A stretch of DNA of 64,000 bases from Clusia tigrina (Eukaryota > Arthropoda > Insecta > Diptera > Clusiidae): contig OV050030.1 in NCBI GenBank assembly GCA_920105625.2, positions 253,735,889 to 253,799,888 of the forward strand, given 5' to 3'. Positions within the stretch are counted from its first letter, which is position 1. Every line of letters begins with the position of its first letter. Under the pieces are notes generated by a model. The model was given only the letters and a program-made list of their open reading frames with translations. It did no database searches and was not told the origin of the DNA. Both the position numbers and the translations under genes were made by a program. Below, one piece after another: positions 1 through 9,119 of the stretch.

Positions 1-1428
1 ATCAACACCTTGCCGAAGTAGGCACGGTTGTATATTATCGACACCTGGCGATTTGAATGGTCTAAAAGTGGAGATAGCCCATTTGGTTTTATTGACGGTG
101 AAGATTCTGCGAGCCAGTGAGAGTTTCCTCCGTGTAGGCATCAAGAAACGAGTATTCTCGATGATTTCACTATCCTCTCCGCTAGTGGCACAGCCTGGAA
201 AGTGAGTGTCCAACAAAAGCTGTCCCGTCTCTTCCAGGCTCTCCGTAAAATTTCCGTCAGGCTTCTTGAGTGTAGAAAGTCCGTTTGAGTGATCTTTATT
301 GAGTGACTTCTGGAGTCGGGTAGCTGCTGGGAGGGTTTCAATCTCCTCACAGTACTTTTTCCATGAGTCTCTCTTAGATCTTCTCAACTCATTATTATAG
401 GCCGTTAAGGCACTTCTATAAGATGCCCAGTCACCATTAGACTTGGCCCAATTAAAGAGTTGACGGGCTTTTTTGCGCAAAACATTTAGCTCCCCGCTCC
501 ACCAGGGTACGTTCCTAGAACGTTTCTTCACAACTAAATTGCAGCTACTTTCAAAAGCCTCGATTATTATATTATTTAATTTGTTAACTTCAAGATCTAG
601 TTCCTGAGAGTTACTTATTTTTTCACTAAGGCACGCAATATTTTGCTCTAAGTAAAAGTTATATATCGACCAGTTGGTCTTCCTAACATTTCTCATTTCG
701 AAGGTGCCTCCAATCTCCCCCCCCAGATCAAAGCAAATGTACCTATGGTCCGACAAGGAGACCTCATTAAGCACCCTCCAATTAGAAATATTATTTGATA
801 TGAATGCGCTAGTTAGGGTGAGATCTAACACCTCCCCCCTTATCGCATTCATAAAGGTAGGCTCGTCACCCCTATTTACCACCACCAGATTGTTTGTTGT
901 AATAAAATCAAGAAGTGACTCACCTCGCCCGTTCGTGTCCGTGCTTCCCCATACCGTGTGGTGCGCGTTTGCGTCGCAGCACACCACCCACTGTAGACTG
1001 CGAGTGCGACAGTACTCCGTAAGCTGCTGGAGCTCGCGCGATACCGCGTCCTCTGTGTCGCCAGGTAAGTACATGGAGGCCAGGACTACCGTTCTCCTCC
1101 CTTTGGCACTAGGCACTTCTGCCTGTACTGCCACCAGATCGCGTTGTAGAAGCTCTGAAATTGGGAGGAATTTAATATTTTTGTTGATCATGATCGCTGC
1201 CCTCGGTCGGTCAACATTATTATCATAGATCAACTTACATGTTTTTGTCTGCAGACCATTTATGCGCCCATTTGTGGCCCATGGTTCTTGAATGGCTACG
1301 AAGTCCAGACTCTGGTGTTCCACCAAGGCACTGAGCCTGTAAGAGGCTGCTATAGCCCTGTGGAGATTTATTTGGAGACAGTGAAGCTGCTTCCAAGAGT
1401 TTTGCGTTCGTGATGGGGCCTGGGACAT
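1..1428 (-). CDS. LINE-1 ORF2, partial: APE endonuclease and start of reverse transcriptase
   Basis: I translated the minus strand by hand from the ATG at 1428-1426. It gives 476 codons with no stop, the last codon being positions 3-1, so the protein continues beyond the window. Residues 1-235 are an apurinic/apyrimidinic-type endonuclease that nicks target DNA for target-primed reverse transcription. The expected catalytic positions are present: N21 in LQINLH, E48 in QEPW, D152 and N154 in CDANAHH, and S226-D227-H228 in SLSDHR. Residues 306-365 form the basic linker beginning NVPWWSGEL. Residues about 445-476 enter the reverse transcriptase, with FRPFKSPGVDNIQP. The YADD motif is expected off the edge. 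The start was chosen because its A is the last base of the ORF1 stop (TAATG). The protein would act in the nucleus with the ORF1 product and element RNA. The frame looks functional. Confidence 0.93.
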   Translation of the reverse strand, partial: MSQAPSRTQNSWKQLHCLQINLHRAIAASYRLSALVEHQSLDFVAIQEPWATNGRINGLQTKTCKLIYDNNVDRPRAAIMINKNIKFLPISELLQRDLVAVQAEVPSAKGRRTVVLASMYLPGDTEDAVSRELQQLTEYCRTRSLQWVVCCDANAHHTVWGSTDTNGRGESLLDFITTNNLVVVNRGDEPTFMNAIRGEVLDLTLTSAFISNNISNWRVLNEVSLSDHRYICFDLGGEIGGTFEMRNVRKTNWSIYNFYLEQNIACLSEKISNSQELDLEVNKLNNIIIEAFESSCNLVVKKRSRNVPWWSGELNVLRKKARQLFNWAKSNGDWASYRSALTAYNNELRRSKRDSWKKYCEEIETLPAATRLQKSLNKDHSNGLSTLKKPDGNFTESLEETGQLLLDTHFPGCATSGEDSEIIENTRFLMPTRRKLSLARRIFTVNKTKWAISTFRPFKSPGVDNIQPCLLRQGVD

Positions 1429-2714
1429 TATTTCCCAGACCGATCCTTGCGGATCTTACCACCCTTTGTGCTCCGCAAAGTTTCCGCAGCCTCCGGGTCT
1501 TTTCTCTCCCATTTCCTGAGCCTACCAGAGAGAGCAGATGGTCCTGGACGTTGGACACGTGTGTTGCCTCTCTCCGCTCTCGGTACTGGCTTTGTGAAAA
1601 TGGGCCCCGTTTTCGGCTTCTGGCTACTCTGCTTTGCCCGCGCTGCAACAGATGTTGTTGGTTGCTCTTCAACACCAACAGCAGATTTTGCCCTATTCCC
1701 CTTCAGTCTAGGTCGGAGCTGGGCACTGCCAAAGCCATAGTAGACTTTGTTACCCAGTGTGTCAACCCTTTCAGACGAGATGGGGTCCAGAGCAATTGCC
1801 AGCTCGACCTGGTCACCTTTTTGTAGGCGATGGAGCACCCGCCACTCGCTGACACTAATGCCCGAATTCTGCGACTCCACTTGCCCCAAAATTCGGTCAT
1901 TTTGCCAAGATACCGAGCCGGGAAAGTAGCCAACGAAGATCTTGGCCTTTGGCACTTTTGCCTCGTCCACCACCTTCAACTCAGCCCCCTCCCATGGCTT
2001 CATGGCTGGTATCCATTCTTCAGCCCAGGCTACGGTTTCGTCGTCCAGACAGTTGATCGTCAACCATCCAGGCTTGAAACTACAGCCTGCAAAGTGTGGC
2101 TTCACTGGGCCCCCACGAGTCTCGAACATCTTGTCGAGAATGCACCGTTGTACCTTCCCAATTTCTTCAGTGGACCATATGCCCTCCGGGAAATTGCTAG
2201 GTATAACCCCTATCTTTTTGGAGCAGACTGTCTCCGCTAGAGTAGGCTTTGAGCAGGGGACCCCCAAGGAGGCGCCCTGCACGCCATGTCTTTCAGAGAC
2301 ACTCGCCACCCTCTTACTGGGACCAGGTTCGCCCCCAAGTAAGGTCTCCGCCTCCTTCATCTCACCACACACCGGCGGGTCCGCTGGGGGCACTATTGAC
2401 ATTTTATCAATGTTTTTGTTGCCCTCTTGTGCAAACCGCTTTGTCGGCCTGGAGTTCGATGTCGGCGTCGAGCCATCTGAACGGGATCTTTTAGGGGTCC
2501 ATCGCGCAGACACGTTGGCTGGATTTGCCGCCAAGGACCGAGCTGTTTCCAGCGATATGCCCCTGGCAAGCAAAGCCTTAAAACGTTTACGTCCAGCTCC
2601 GGACAGCTTCACCCTAAGTTTTGGAATCTTCTCTGGAGCAGGTTCAAGAAGATTTCTCTCCTGTTCCGAGGAGATAGACACCCCAGCCGATTCCTGGCTA
2701 AGTGGGATGTCCAT
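1428..2714 (-). CDS. LINE-1 ORF1: gag-like protein with DUF4780-type domain
   Basis: This frame encodes 428 residues from the ATG at 2714-2712 to the TAA ending at 1428. Residues 1-160 are polar and low in predicted structure, apart from a basic helical patch at about 30-65 (KLRVKLSGAGRKRF). Residues about 170-340 match the pattern I know as DUF4780: a W-rich first half, then AKIFVGYFPG, a QNSGISVSEWRVLHR stretch, and a YYGFGSAQLRPRL end. This domain is common in insect non-LTR gag proteins and probably binds element RNA. The tail (340-428) is rich in K, R, P and S. I see no CCHC zinc knuckle, which many other gag ORF1 proteins have. The stop overlaps the ORF2 start by one base. The frame is open upstream of 2714 as far as a G10 run, so the true N-terminus may lie further upstream. 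Confidence 0.88.
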   Translation of the reverse strand: MDIPLSQESAGVSISSEQERNLLEPAPEKIPKLRVKLSGAGRKRFKALLARGISLETARSLAANPANVSARWTPKRSRSDGSTPTSNSRPTKRFAQEGNKNIDKMSIVPPADPPVCGEMKEAETLLGGEPGPSKRVASVSERHGVQGASLGVPCSKPTLAETVCSKKIGVIPSNFPEGIWSTEEIGKVQRCILDKMFETRGGPVKPHFAGCSFKPGWLTINCLDDETVAWAEEWIPAMKPWEGAELKVVDEAKVPKAKIFVGYFPGSVSWQNDRILGQVESQNSGISVSEWRVLHRLQKGDQVELAIALDPISSERVDTLGNKVYYGFGSAQLRPRLKGNRAKSAVGVEEQPTTSVAARAKQSSQKPKTGPIFTKPVPRAERGNTRVQRPGPSALSGRLRKWERKDPEAAETLRSTKGGKIRKDRSGK

Positions 2715-2731
2715 CTGCTCCGGCCTGTCGG

Positions 2732-2899
2732 TTAAGGGACCGGGTGCCCCCCCCCCAACAGGTCGTGCTCCATGCTTTCATTGTCGATGGGACCAGATGC
2801 CCCCTCGGCCAATGATGGCTGTTGGCTCATTGTAGCCACAATATGCACATTTGAAGGTGTGCAGTCCATTTTTTTTTCATATAGGCTTAAGTTTTCCAT
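2732..2899 (-). other. Candidate N-terminal piece of LINE-1 ORF1 in another frame
   Basis: A short minus-strand frame runs from an ATG at 2899-2897 (beginning MENLSLYEKKM) to a TAA just upstream of the ORF1 start. It is in a different frame from ORF1. It crosses a run of ten G on the minus strand (2747-2756). Reading one base twice there (a -1 slip), or one extra G in the element, would carry it into the open frame that leads into ORF1 with no stop between. The alternatives are a non-coding leader or an uncoupled upstream ORF. I have no family match for these residues. Confidence 0.4.
2747..2756 (-). repeat. G10 homopolymer at the head of LINE-1 ORF1
   Basis: The plus strand has ten consecutive C, read as G10 in the element RNA. 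It sits between the candidate upstream frame and the ORF1 start at 2714. A run of this length is prone to replication slippage, sequencing or assembly length error, and ribosomal slippage, so the reading frame here is uncertain. Confidence 0.85.
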
Positions 2900-2935
2900 A
2901 TATTTTTCTTTAGTTTTCTTTTGCGTTTTGGTCAC

Positions 2936-2953
2936 CCACGGGCGCCCCCGTGG
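2936..2953 (-). other. GC-rich hairpin in the LINE-1 leader
   Basis: CCACGGG at 2936-2942 and CCCGTGG at 2947-2953 form a perfect 7-bp stem with a 4-base loop. It lies 37 bases upstream of the candidate ATG at 2899. It could slow scanning ribosomes, which is inference. Confidence 0.5.
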
Positions 2954-3330
2954 TAAGGCTAATTAAAACCGTAGGTTCGCCGGACCTCGTACGGAGTTCG
3001 CTATTAAGCTTGACTCTACCCCGTCAAGCAAGCTCACTGGCATAGCTGTTCCACCGTGAATTTAGGGTGTTTTTTTTTATGGGCCAATATGTCTGGTGAA
3101 CCCTGCCCCAGGGAGTTTTCTCTCTCCCCCGCCCGGCAATCGGCGACCCAAGTCCAGCAGAGACATGACCGTACTGAAAGTGGGCCATTGGTCTGTAAAG
3201 TAATTGCCGCACTTCCCCGAAGGGCTGACCAATTGTTAGTGTCTAGGCGATCCGGCGGTCTCAGTGACACGTTCGATGTTGGCCAGTACGACTACTAACT
3301 AGCCTTAACGACTGAGCAGGAATCGTAGAA

Positions 3331-3362
3331 AACTACTTTCAACCTGTGCGTTGAAGGTAGTT
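3331..3362 (-). other. 13-bp imperfect hairpin in the LINE-1 leader
   Basis: The arms are AACTAC-T-TTCAAC (3331-3343) and GTTGAA-G-GTAGTT (3350-3362), with a 6-base loop, CTGTGC. Two perfect 6-bp stems flank a single mismatch. It is the strongest local fold in the leader and would form in the element RNA. Its function is unknown. Confidence 0.6.
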
Positions 3363-3385
3363 CTTAGTTTGCGTAACTGGACCAT

Positions 3386-3463
3386 GTCACCGTCTTTCAT
3401 GTGCCATGTTCCAGCACACAGTAAGCCCCTACACCGCAACAAGGTGACTACCCAGCGTAGGGG
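3386..3463 (-). other. Structured 5' end of LINE-1 RNA (nested inverted repeats)
   Basis: In minus-strand sense, the first seven bases, CCCCTAC (3463-3457), are complementary to GTAGGGG (3432-3426). CACC (3446-3443) can pair with GGTG (3435-3432), sharing one base with the outer arm. GTCACC (3448-3443) is complementary to GGTGAC (3391-3386), and TGTGC can pair with GCACA (3418-3414 with 3404-3400). The crossing pairs resemble the double-pseudoknot layout of HDV-like ribozymes found at the 5' ends of some non-LTR elements. The conserved adenosines that follow the catalytic C in that family are not evident, so this is only a candidate. Confidence 0.35.
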
Positions 3464-4454
3464 AAATGGCCCTTTCTTCTATACGGTACGTCCTACACCT
3501 ATCAAAGTTTGCAACATATAAATGCTTGTAACTTTTTACTGGAGGGTCATAGAACCTTGAAATTTTGTGACAATGAAGTACTCTTTTTCTTATCAATTTA
3601 AGCTATTTCTCATAGCTACCCTTCAGTCCCAAATAAAACACTGCTAAAACTTTAAATGGCTCTTAAATTCTATACGGTACGTCCTACACCTATCAAAGTT
3701 TGTAACATACAAATGCTTGTAACTTTTTACTGGAGCGTCATAAAACCTTGAAATTTTGTAACAATAAAGTACTCGAGCCTCTTGTCAATTTAAGCTATCG
3801 CTCAAAGCTACGCTACCGTTGAGTCCCAAATCAAACACTGATAACACTTCAAATGGCCCTAAGTTCTATACGGTACGTCCTACACCTATCAAAGTTTGCA
3901 ACATACAAATGCTTGTAACTTTTTACTGGAGCGTCATAAAACCTTGAAATTTTGTAACAATAAAGTACTCGAGCCTCTTGTCAATTTAAGCTATCACTCA
4001 ACGCTATGCTACCCATGAGTCCCAAATCAAACACTGTTAAAACTTCAAATGGCCCTTACTTCTATACGGTACGTCCTACAACTATCAAAGTTTGCAACAT
4101 ACAAATGCTTGTAACTTTTTACTGGAGCGTCATAAAACCTTGAAATTTTGTAACAATAAAGTACTCGAGCCTCTTGTCAATTTAAGCTATCGCGCAAAGC
4201 TATGCTACCCTTGAGTCCCAAATCAAACACTGATAAAACTTGAAATGGCCCTAAGTTCTATACAGTACGTCGTACACCTATCAAAGTTTGCAACATACAA
4301 ATGCTTGTAACTTTTTACTGGAGCGTCATAGAACCTTGAAATTTTGTAACAATAAAGTACCCGAGACTCTTGTCAATTAAAGTTATCGCTCAAAGCTTTG
4401 CTACTCTTGAGTCCCAAATAAAACACTGATAAAACTTCAAATGGCCCTAAATTC

Positions 4455-4763
4455 TATACGGTACGTCATACACCTATCAAAGTTTGTAACATACAAATGC
4501 TTGTAACTTTTTACTGAAGCGTCATAAAGCCTTGAAATTTTGTAACAATAAAGAACTCGAGCCTCTTGTCAATTTAAGTACCGTCCTGCACCTATCAAAG
4601 TTTGCAACATATAAATGTTTGTAACTTTTTACTGGAGGGTCATAGAACCTTGAAATTTTGTGACAATGAAGTAGTCTTTTTCTTATCAATTTAAGCTATT
4701 GCTCATAGCTACCCTTCAGTCCCAAATCAAACACTGCTAAAACTTTAAATGGCTCTTAAAGTC
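4455..4763 (+). repeat. Satellite monomer with 78-bp internal deletion
   Basis: Two landmarks here are 309 bp apart, where 196 plus 191 would give 387. The missing 78 bp spans the end of one monomer and the landmark of the next. The join is near 4578-4582, where AATTTAAGT runs into ACCGTCCTGCACC. A short GTA homology at the join suggests end joining or slippage. Confidence 0.85.
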
Positions 4764-7698
4764 TATACGGTACGTCCTACACCTATCAAAGTTTGCAACA
4801 TACAAATGCTTGTAACTTTTTACTGGAGCTTCATAAAACCTTGAAATTCTGTAACAATAAAGTACTCGAGCCTCTTGTCAATTTAAGTTATCGCTCAAAG
4901 CTATGCTACCCTTGAGTCCCAAATCAAACACTGATAAAACTTCAAATGGCCCTAACTTCTATACGGTACGTCCTACAACTATGAAAGTTTGCAACATACA
5001 AATGCTTGTAACTTTTTACTGAAGCGTAATAAAACCTTGAAATTTTGTAACAATAAAGTACTCGAGCCTCTTGTCAATTTAAGCTATCGCTCAAAGCTAC
5101 GCTACCGTTGAGTCCCAATTCAAACACTGATAGCACTTCAAATGGCCCTAACTTCTATACGGTACGTCCTACACCTATCAAAGTTTGCAACATACAAATG
5201 CTTGTAACTTTTTACTGGAGCGTCATAAAACCTTGAAATTTTGTAACAATAAAGTACTCGAGCCTCTTGTCAATTTAAGCTATCGCGCAAAGCTATGCTA
5301 CCCTTGAGTCCCAAATCAAACACTGATAAAACTTGAAATGGCCCTAAGTTCTATACAGTACGTCCTACACCTATCAAAGTTTGCAACATACAAATGCTTG
5401 TAACTTTTTACTGGAGCGTCATAAAACCTGGAAATTTTGTAACAATAAAGTACCCGAGCCTCTTGTCAATTTAAGTTATCGCTCAAAGCTATGCTACTCT
5501 TGAGTCCCAAATAAAACACTGATAAAACTTCAAATGGCCCTAAATTCTATACGGTACGTCATACACCTATCAAAGTTTGTAACATACAAATGCTTGTAAC
5601 TTTTTACTGAAGCGTCATAAAGCCTTGAAATTTTGTAACAATAAAGAACTCGAGCCTCTTGTCAATTTAAGTTATCGCTCAAAACTATGCTACCCTTGAG
5701 TCCCAAATCAAACACTGATAAAACTTCAAATGGCCCTACCTTCTATACGGTACGTCCTGCACCTATCAAAGTTTGCAACATATAAATGTTTGTAACTTTT
5801 TACTGGAGGGTCATAAAACCTTGAAATTTTGTAACAATAAAGTACTCGAGCCTCTTGTCAATTTAAGCTATCGCTCAAAGCTACGCTACCGTTGAGTCCC
5901 AATTCAAACACTGTTAAAACTTCAAATGGCCCTAACTTCTATACGGTACGTCCTACACCTATCAAAGTTTGCAACATACAAATGCTTGTAACTTTTTACT
6001 GGAGCGTCATAAAACCTTGAAATTTTGTAACAATAAAGTACTCGAGCCTCTTGTCAATTTAAGCTATCGCTCAAAGCTACGCTACCCTTGAGTCCCAAAT
6101 CAAACACTGATAAAACTTCAAATGGCCCTGACTTCTATACGGTACGTCCTACACCTATCAAAGTTTGCAACATACAATTGCTTGTAACTTTTTACTGGAG
6201 CGTCATAAAACCTTGAAATTTTGTAACAATAAAGTACTCGAGCCTCTTGTCAATTTAAGCTATCACTCAACGCTATGCTACCCATGAGTCCCAAATCAAA
6301 CACTGTTAAAACTTCAAATGGCCCTTACTTCTATACGGTACGTCCTACACCTATCAAAGTTTGCAACATATAAATGCTTGTAACTTTTTACTGGAGGGTC
6401 ATAGAACCTTGAAATTTTGTGACAATGAAGTACTCTTTTTCTTATCAATTTAAGCTATTTCTCATAGCTACCCTTCAGTCCCAAATAAAACACTGCTAAA
6501 ACTTTAAATGGCTCTTAAATTCTATACGGTACGTCCTACACCTATCAAAGTTTGTAACATACAAATGCTTGAAAATTTTTACTGGAGCGTCATAAAACCT
6601 TGAAATTTTGTAACAATAAAGTACTCGAGCCTCTTGTCAATTTAAGCTATCACTCAACGCTATGCTACCCATGAGTCCCAAATCAAACACTGTTAAAACT
6701 TCAAATGGTCCTTACTTCTATACGGTACGTCCTACACCTATCAAAGTTTGCAACATACAAATGCTTGTAACTTTTTACTGGAGCGTCATAAAACCTTGAA
6801 ATTTTGTAACAATAAAGAACTCGAGCCTCTTGTCAATTTAAGTTATCGCTCAAAACTATGCTACGCTTGAGTCCCAAATCAAACACTGATAAAACTTCAA
6901 ATGGCCCTAATTTCTATACGGTACGTCCTACACCTATCAAAGTTTGCAACATACAAATGCTTGTATCATTTTACTGGAGCGTCATAAAACCTTGAAATTC
7001 TGTAACAATAAAGTACTCGAGCCTCTTGTCAATTTAAGTTATCGCTCAAAACTATGCTACGCTTGAGTCCCAAATCAAACACTGATAAAACTTCAAATGG
7101 CCCTAATTTCTATACGGTACGTCCTACACCTATCAAAGTTTGCAACATACAAATGCTTGTAACTTTTTACTGGAGCGTCATAAAACCTTGAAATTCTGTA
7201 ACAATAAAGTACTCGAGCCTCTTGTCAATTTAAGCTATCGCTCAAAGCTATGCTACCCTTGAGTCCCAAATCAAACACAGATAAAACTTCAAATGGCCCT
7301 AATTTCTATACGGTACTTCCTACACCTATCAAAGTTTGCAACATACAAATGCTTGTATCATTTTACTGGAGCGTCATAAAACCTTGAAATTTTGTAACAA
7401 TAAAGTACTCGAGCCTCTTGTCAATTTAAGCTATCGCTCAAAGCTACGCTACACTTGAGTCCCAAATCAAACACTGATAAAACTTCAAATGGCCCTGACT
7501 TCTATACGGTACGTCCTACACCTATCAAAGTTTGCAACATACAATTGCTTGTAACTTTTTACTGGAGCGTCATAAAACCTTGAAATTTTGTAACAATAAA
7601 GTACTCGAGCCTCTTGTCAATTTAAGCTATCACTCAACGCTATGCTACCCATGAGTCCCAAATCAAACACTGTTAAAACTTCAAATGGCCCTTACTTC

Positions 7699-7889
7699 TA
7701 TACGGTACGTCCTACACCTATCAAAGTTTGCAACATATAAATGCTTGTAACTTTTTACTGGAGGGTCATAGAACCTTGAAATTTTGTGACAATGAAGTAC
7801 TCTTTTTCTTATCAATTTAAGCTATTTCTCATAGCTACCCTTCAGTCCCAAATAAAACACTGCTAAAACTTTAAATGGCTCTTAAATTC
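7699..7889 (+). repeat. 191-bp satellite subtype (B-type reference copy)
   Basis: This copy measures 191 bp between landmarks. The first half matches the type monomer apart from GGAGGGTCATAGAACC. The second half differs: GACAATGAAG replaces AACAATAAAG, a T-rich CTCTTTTTCTTATC replaces CTCGAGCCTCTTGTC, and CATAGCTACCCTTCAG replaces CAAAGCTATGCTACCCTTGAG. The last change is a 5-bp deletion, which accounts for the shorter unit. The subtype lacks both AATAAA and the XhoI site. It recurs at regular places inside the higher-order repeats. Confidence 0.92.
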
Positions 7890-9119
7890 TATACGGTACG
7901 TCCTACACCTATCAAAGTTTGTAACATACAAATGCTTGTAACTTTTTACTGGAGCGTCATAAAACCTTGAAATTTTGTAACAATAAAGTACTCGAGCCTC
8001 TTGTCAATTTAAGCTATCGCTCAAAGCTACGCTACCGTTGAGTCCCAAATCAAACACTGATAACACTTCAAATGGCCATAACTTCTATACGGTACGTCCT
8101 ACACCTATCAAAGTTTGCAACATACAAATGCTTGTAACTTTTTACTGGAGCGTCATAAAACCTTGAAATTTTGTAACAATAAAGTACTCGAGCCTCTTGT
8201 CAATTTAAGCTATCACTCAACGCTATGCTACCCATGAGTCCCAAATCAAACACTGTTAAAACTTCAAATGGCCCTTACTTCTATACGGTACGTCCTACAC
8301 CTATCAAAGTTTGCAACATACAAATGCTTGTAACTTTTTACTGGACCGTCATAAAACCTTGAAATTTTGTAACAATAAAGTACTCGAGCCTCTTGTCAAT
8401 TTAAGCTATCGCGCAAAGCTATGCTACCCTTGAGTCCCAAATCAAACACTGATAAAACTTGAAATGGCCCTAAGTTCTATACAGTACGTCCTACACCTAT
8501 CAAAGTTTGCAACATACAAATGCTTGTAACTTTTTACTGCAGCTTCATAAAACCTTGAAATTCTGTAACAATAAAGTACTCGAGCCTCTTGTCAATTTAA
8601 GTTATCGCTCAAAGCTATGCTACCCTTGAGTCCCAAATCAAACACTGATAAAACTTCAAATGGCCCTAACTTCTATACGGTACGTCCTACACCTATCAAA
8701 GTTTGCAACATACAAATGCTTGTAACTTTTTACTGGAGCGTCATAAAACCTTGAAATTTTGTAACAATAAAGTACTCGAGCCTCTTGTCAATTTAAGCTA
8801 TCGCTCAAAGCTATGCTACCCTTGAGTCCCAAATCAAACACAGATAAAACTTCAAATGGCCCTAATTTCTATACGGTACGTCCTACACCTATCAAAGTTT
8901 GCAACATATAAATGCTTGTAACTTTTTACTGGAGGGTCATAGAACCTTGAAATTTTGTGACAATGAAGTACTCTTTTTCTTATCAATTTAAACTATTTCT
9001 CATAGCTACCCTTCAGTCCCAAATAAAACACTGCTAAAACTTTAAATGGCTCTTAAATTCTATACGGTACGTCCTACACCTATCAAAGTTTGTAACATAC
9101 AAATGCTTGTAACTTTTTA

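Larger units (their letters stand above)
1..3463 (-). mobile_element. Non-LTR retrotransposon (LINE-1 of this window), 5' part, R1/LOA-like
   Basis: This minus-strand element is seen from its 5' end (3463) through leader, ORF1 and the first 476 codons of ORF2, and is cut by the window edge inside the reverse transcriptase. The order gag-like ORF1, then APE endonuclease, then reverse transcriptase is that of two-ORF non-LTR elements. The ORF1 type (DUF4780) and the endonuclease style (QEPW, CDANAHH, SLSDHR) are typical of insect elements of the R1/LOA/Jockey supergroup; the exact clade is not resolved. Neither main ORF has an internal stop, so the copy looks young or possibly active. Its base composition is far less AT-rich than the satellite or LINE-2. 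The 5' end touches satellite at 3463/3464. The 3' end and any target-site duplication lie outside the window. Confidence 0.9.
2900..3463 (-). promoter_or_regulatory. LINE-1 5' leader (untranslated region)
   Basis: These 564 bases lie between the first upstream ATG and the satellite junction. On both strands only short, unconvincing frames are present. Non-LTR elements of this kind usually carry an internal promoter in the leader; I do not recognise a specific initiator or downstream element here. The leader is not AT-rich like its satellite neighbour and contains several inverted repeats, listed separately. Confidence 0.7.

Noticed and set aside
674..1228. Plus-strand frame of 184 codons over LINE-1 ORF2
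   Set aside because: It is a shadow of the antisense endonuclease frame, which has the conserved catalytic residues; this one has no domain.
1942..2835. Plus-strand frame of 297 codons, with smaller ones at 1410-2494
   Set aside because: It is antisense to LINE-1 ORF1, with composition and codon pattern expected of a shadow and no recognisable family.
3024..3298. Short frames on both strands in the LINE-1 leader
   Set aside because: They are small, mutually overlapping and in opposite directions, with no recognisable family. The region is better read as untranslated leader.
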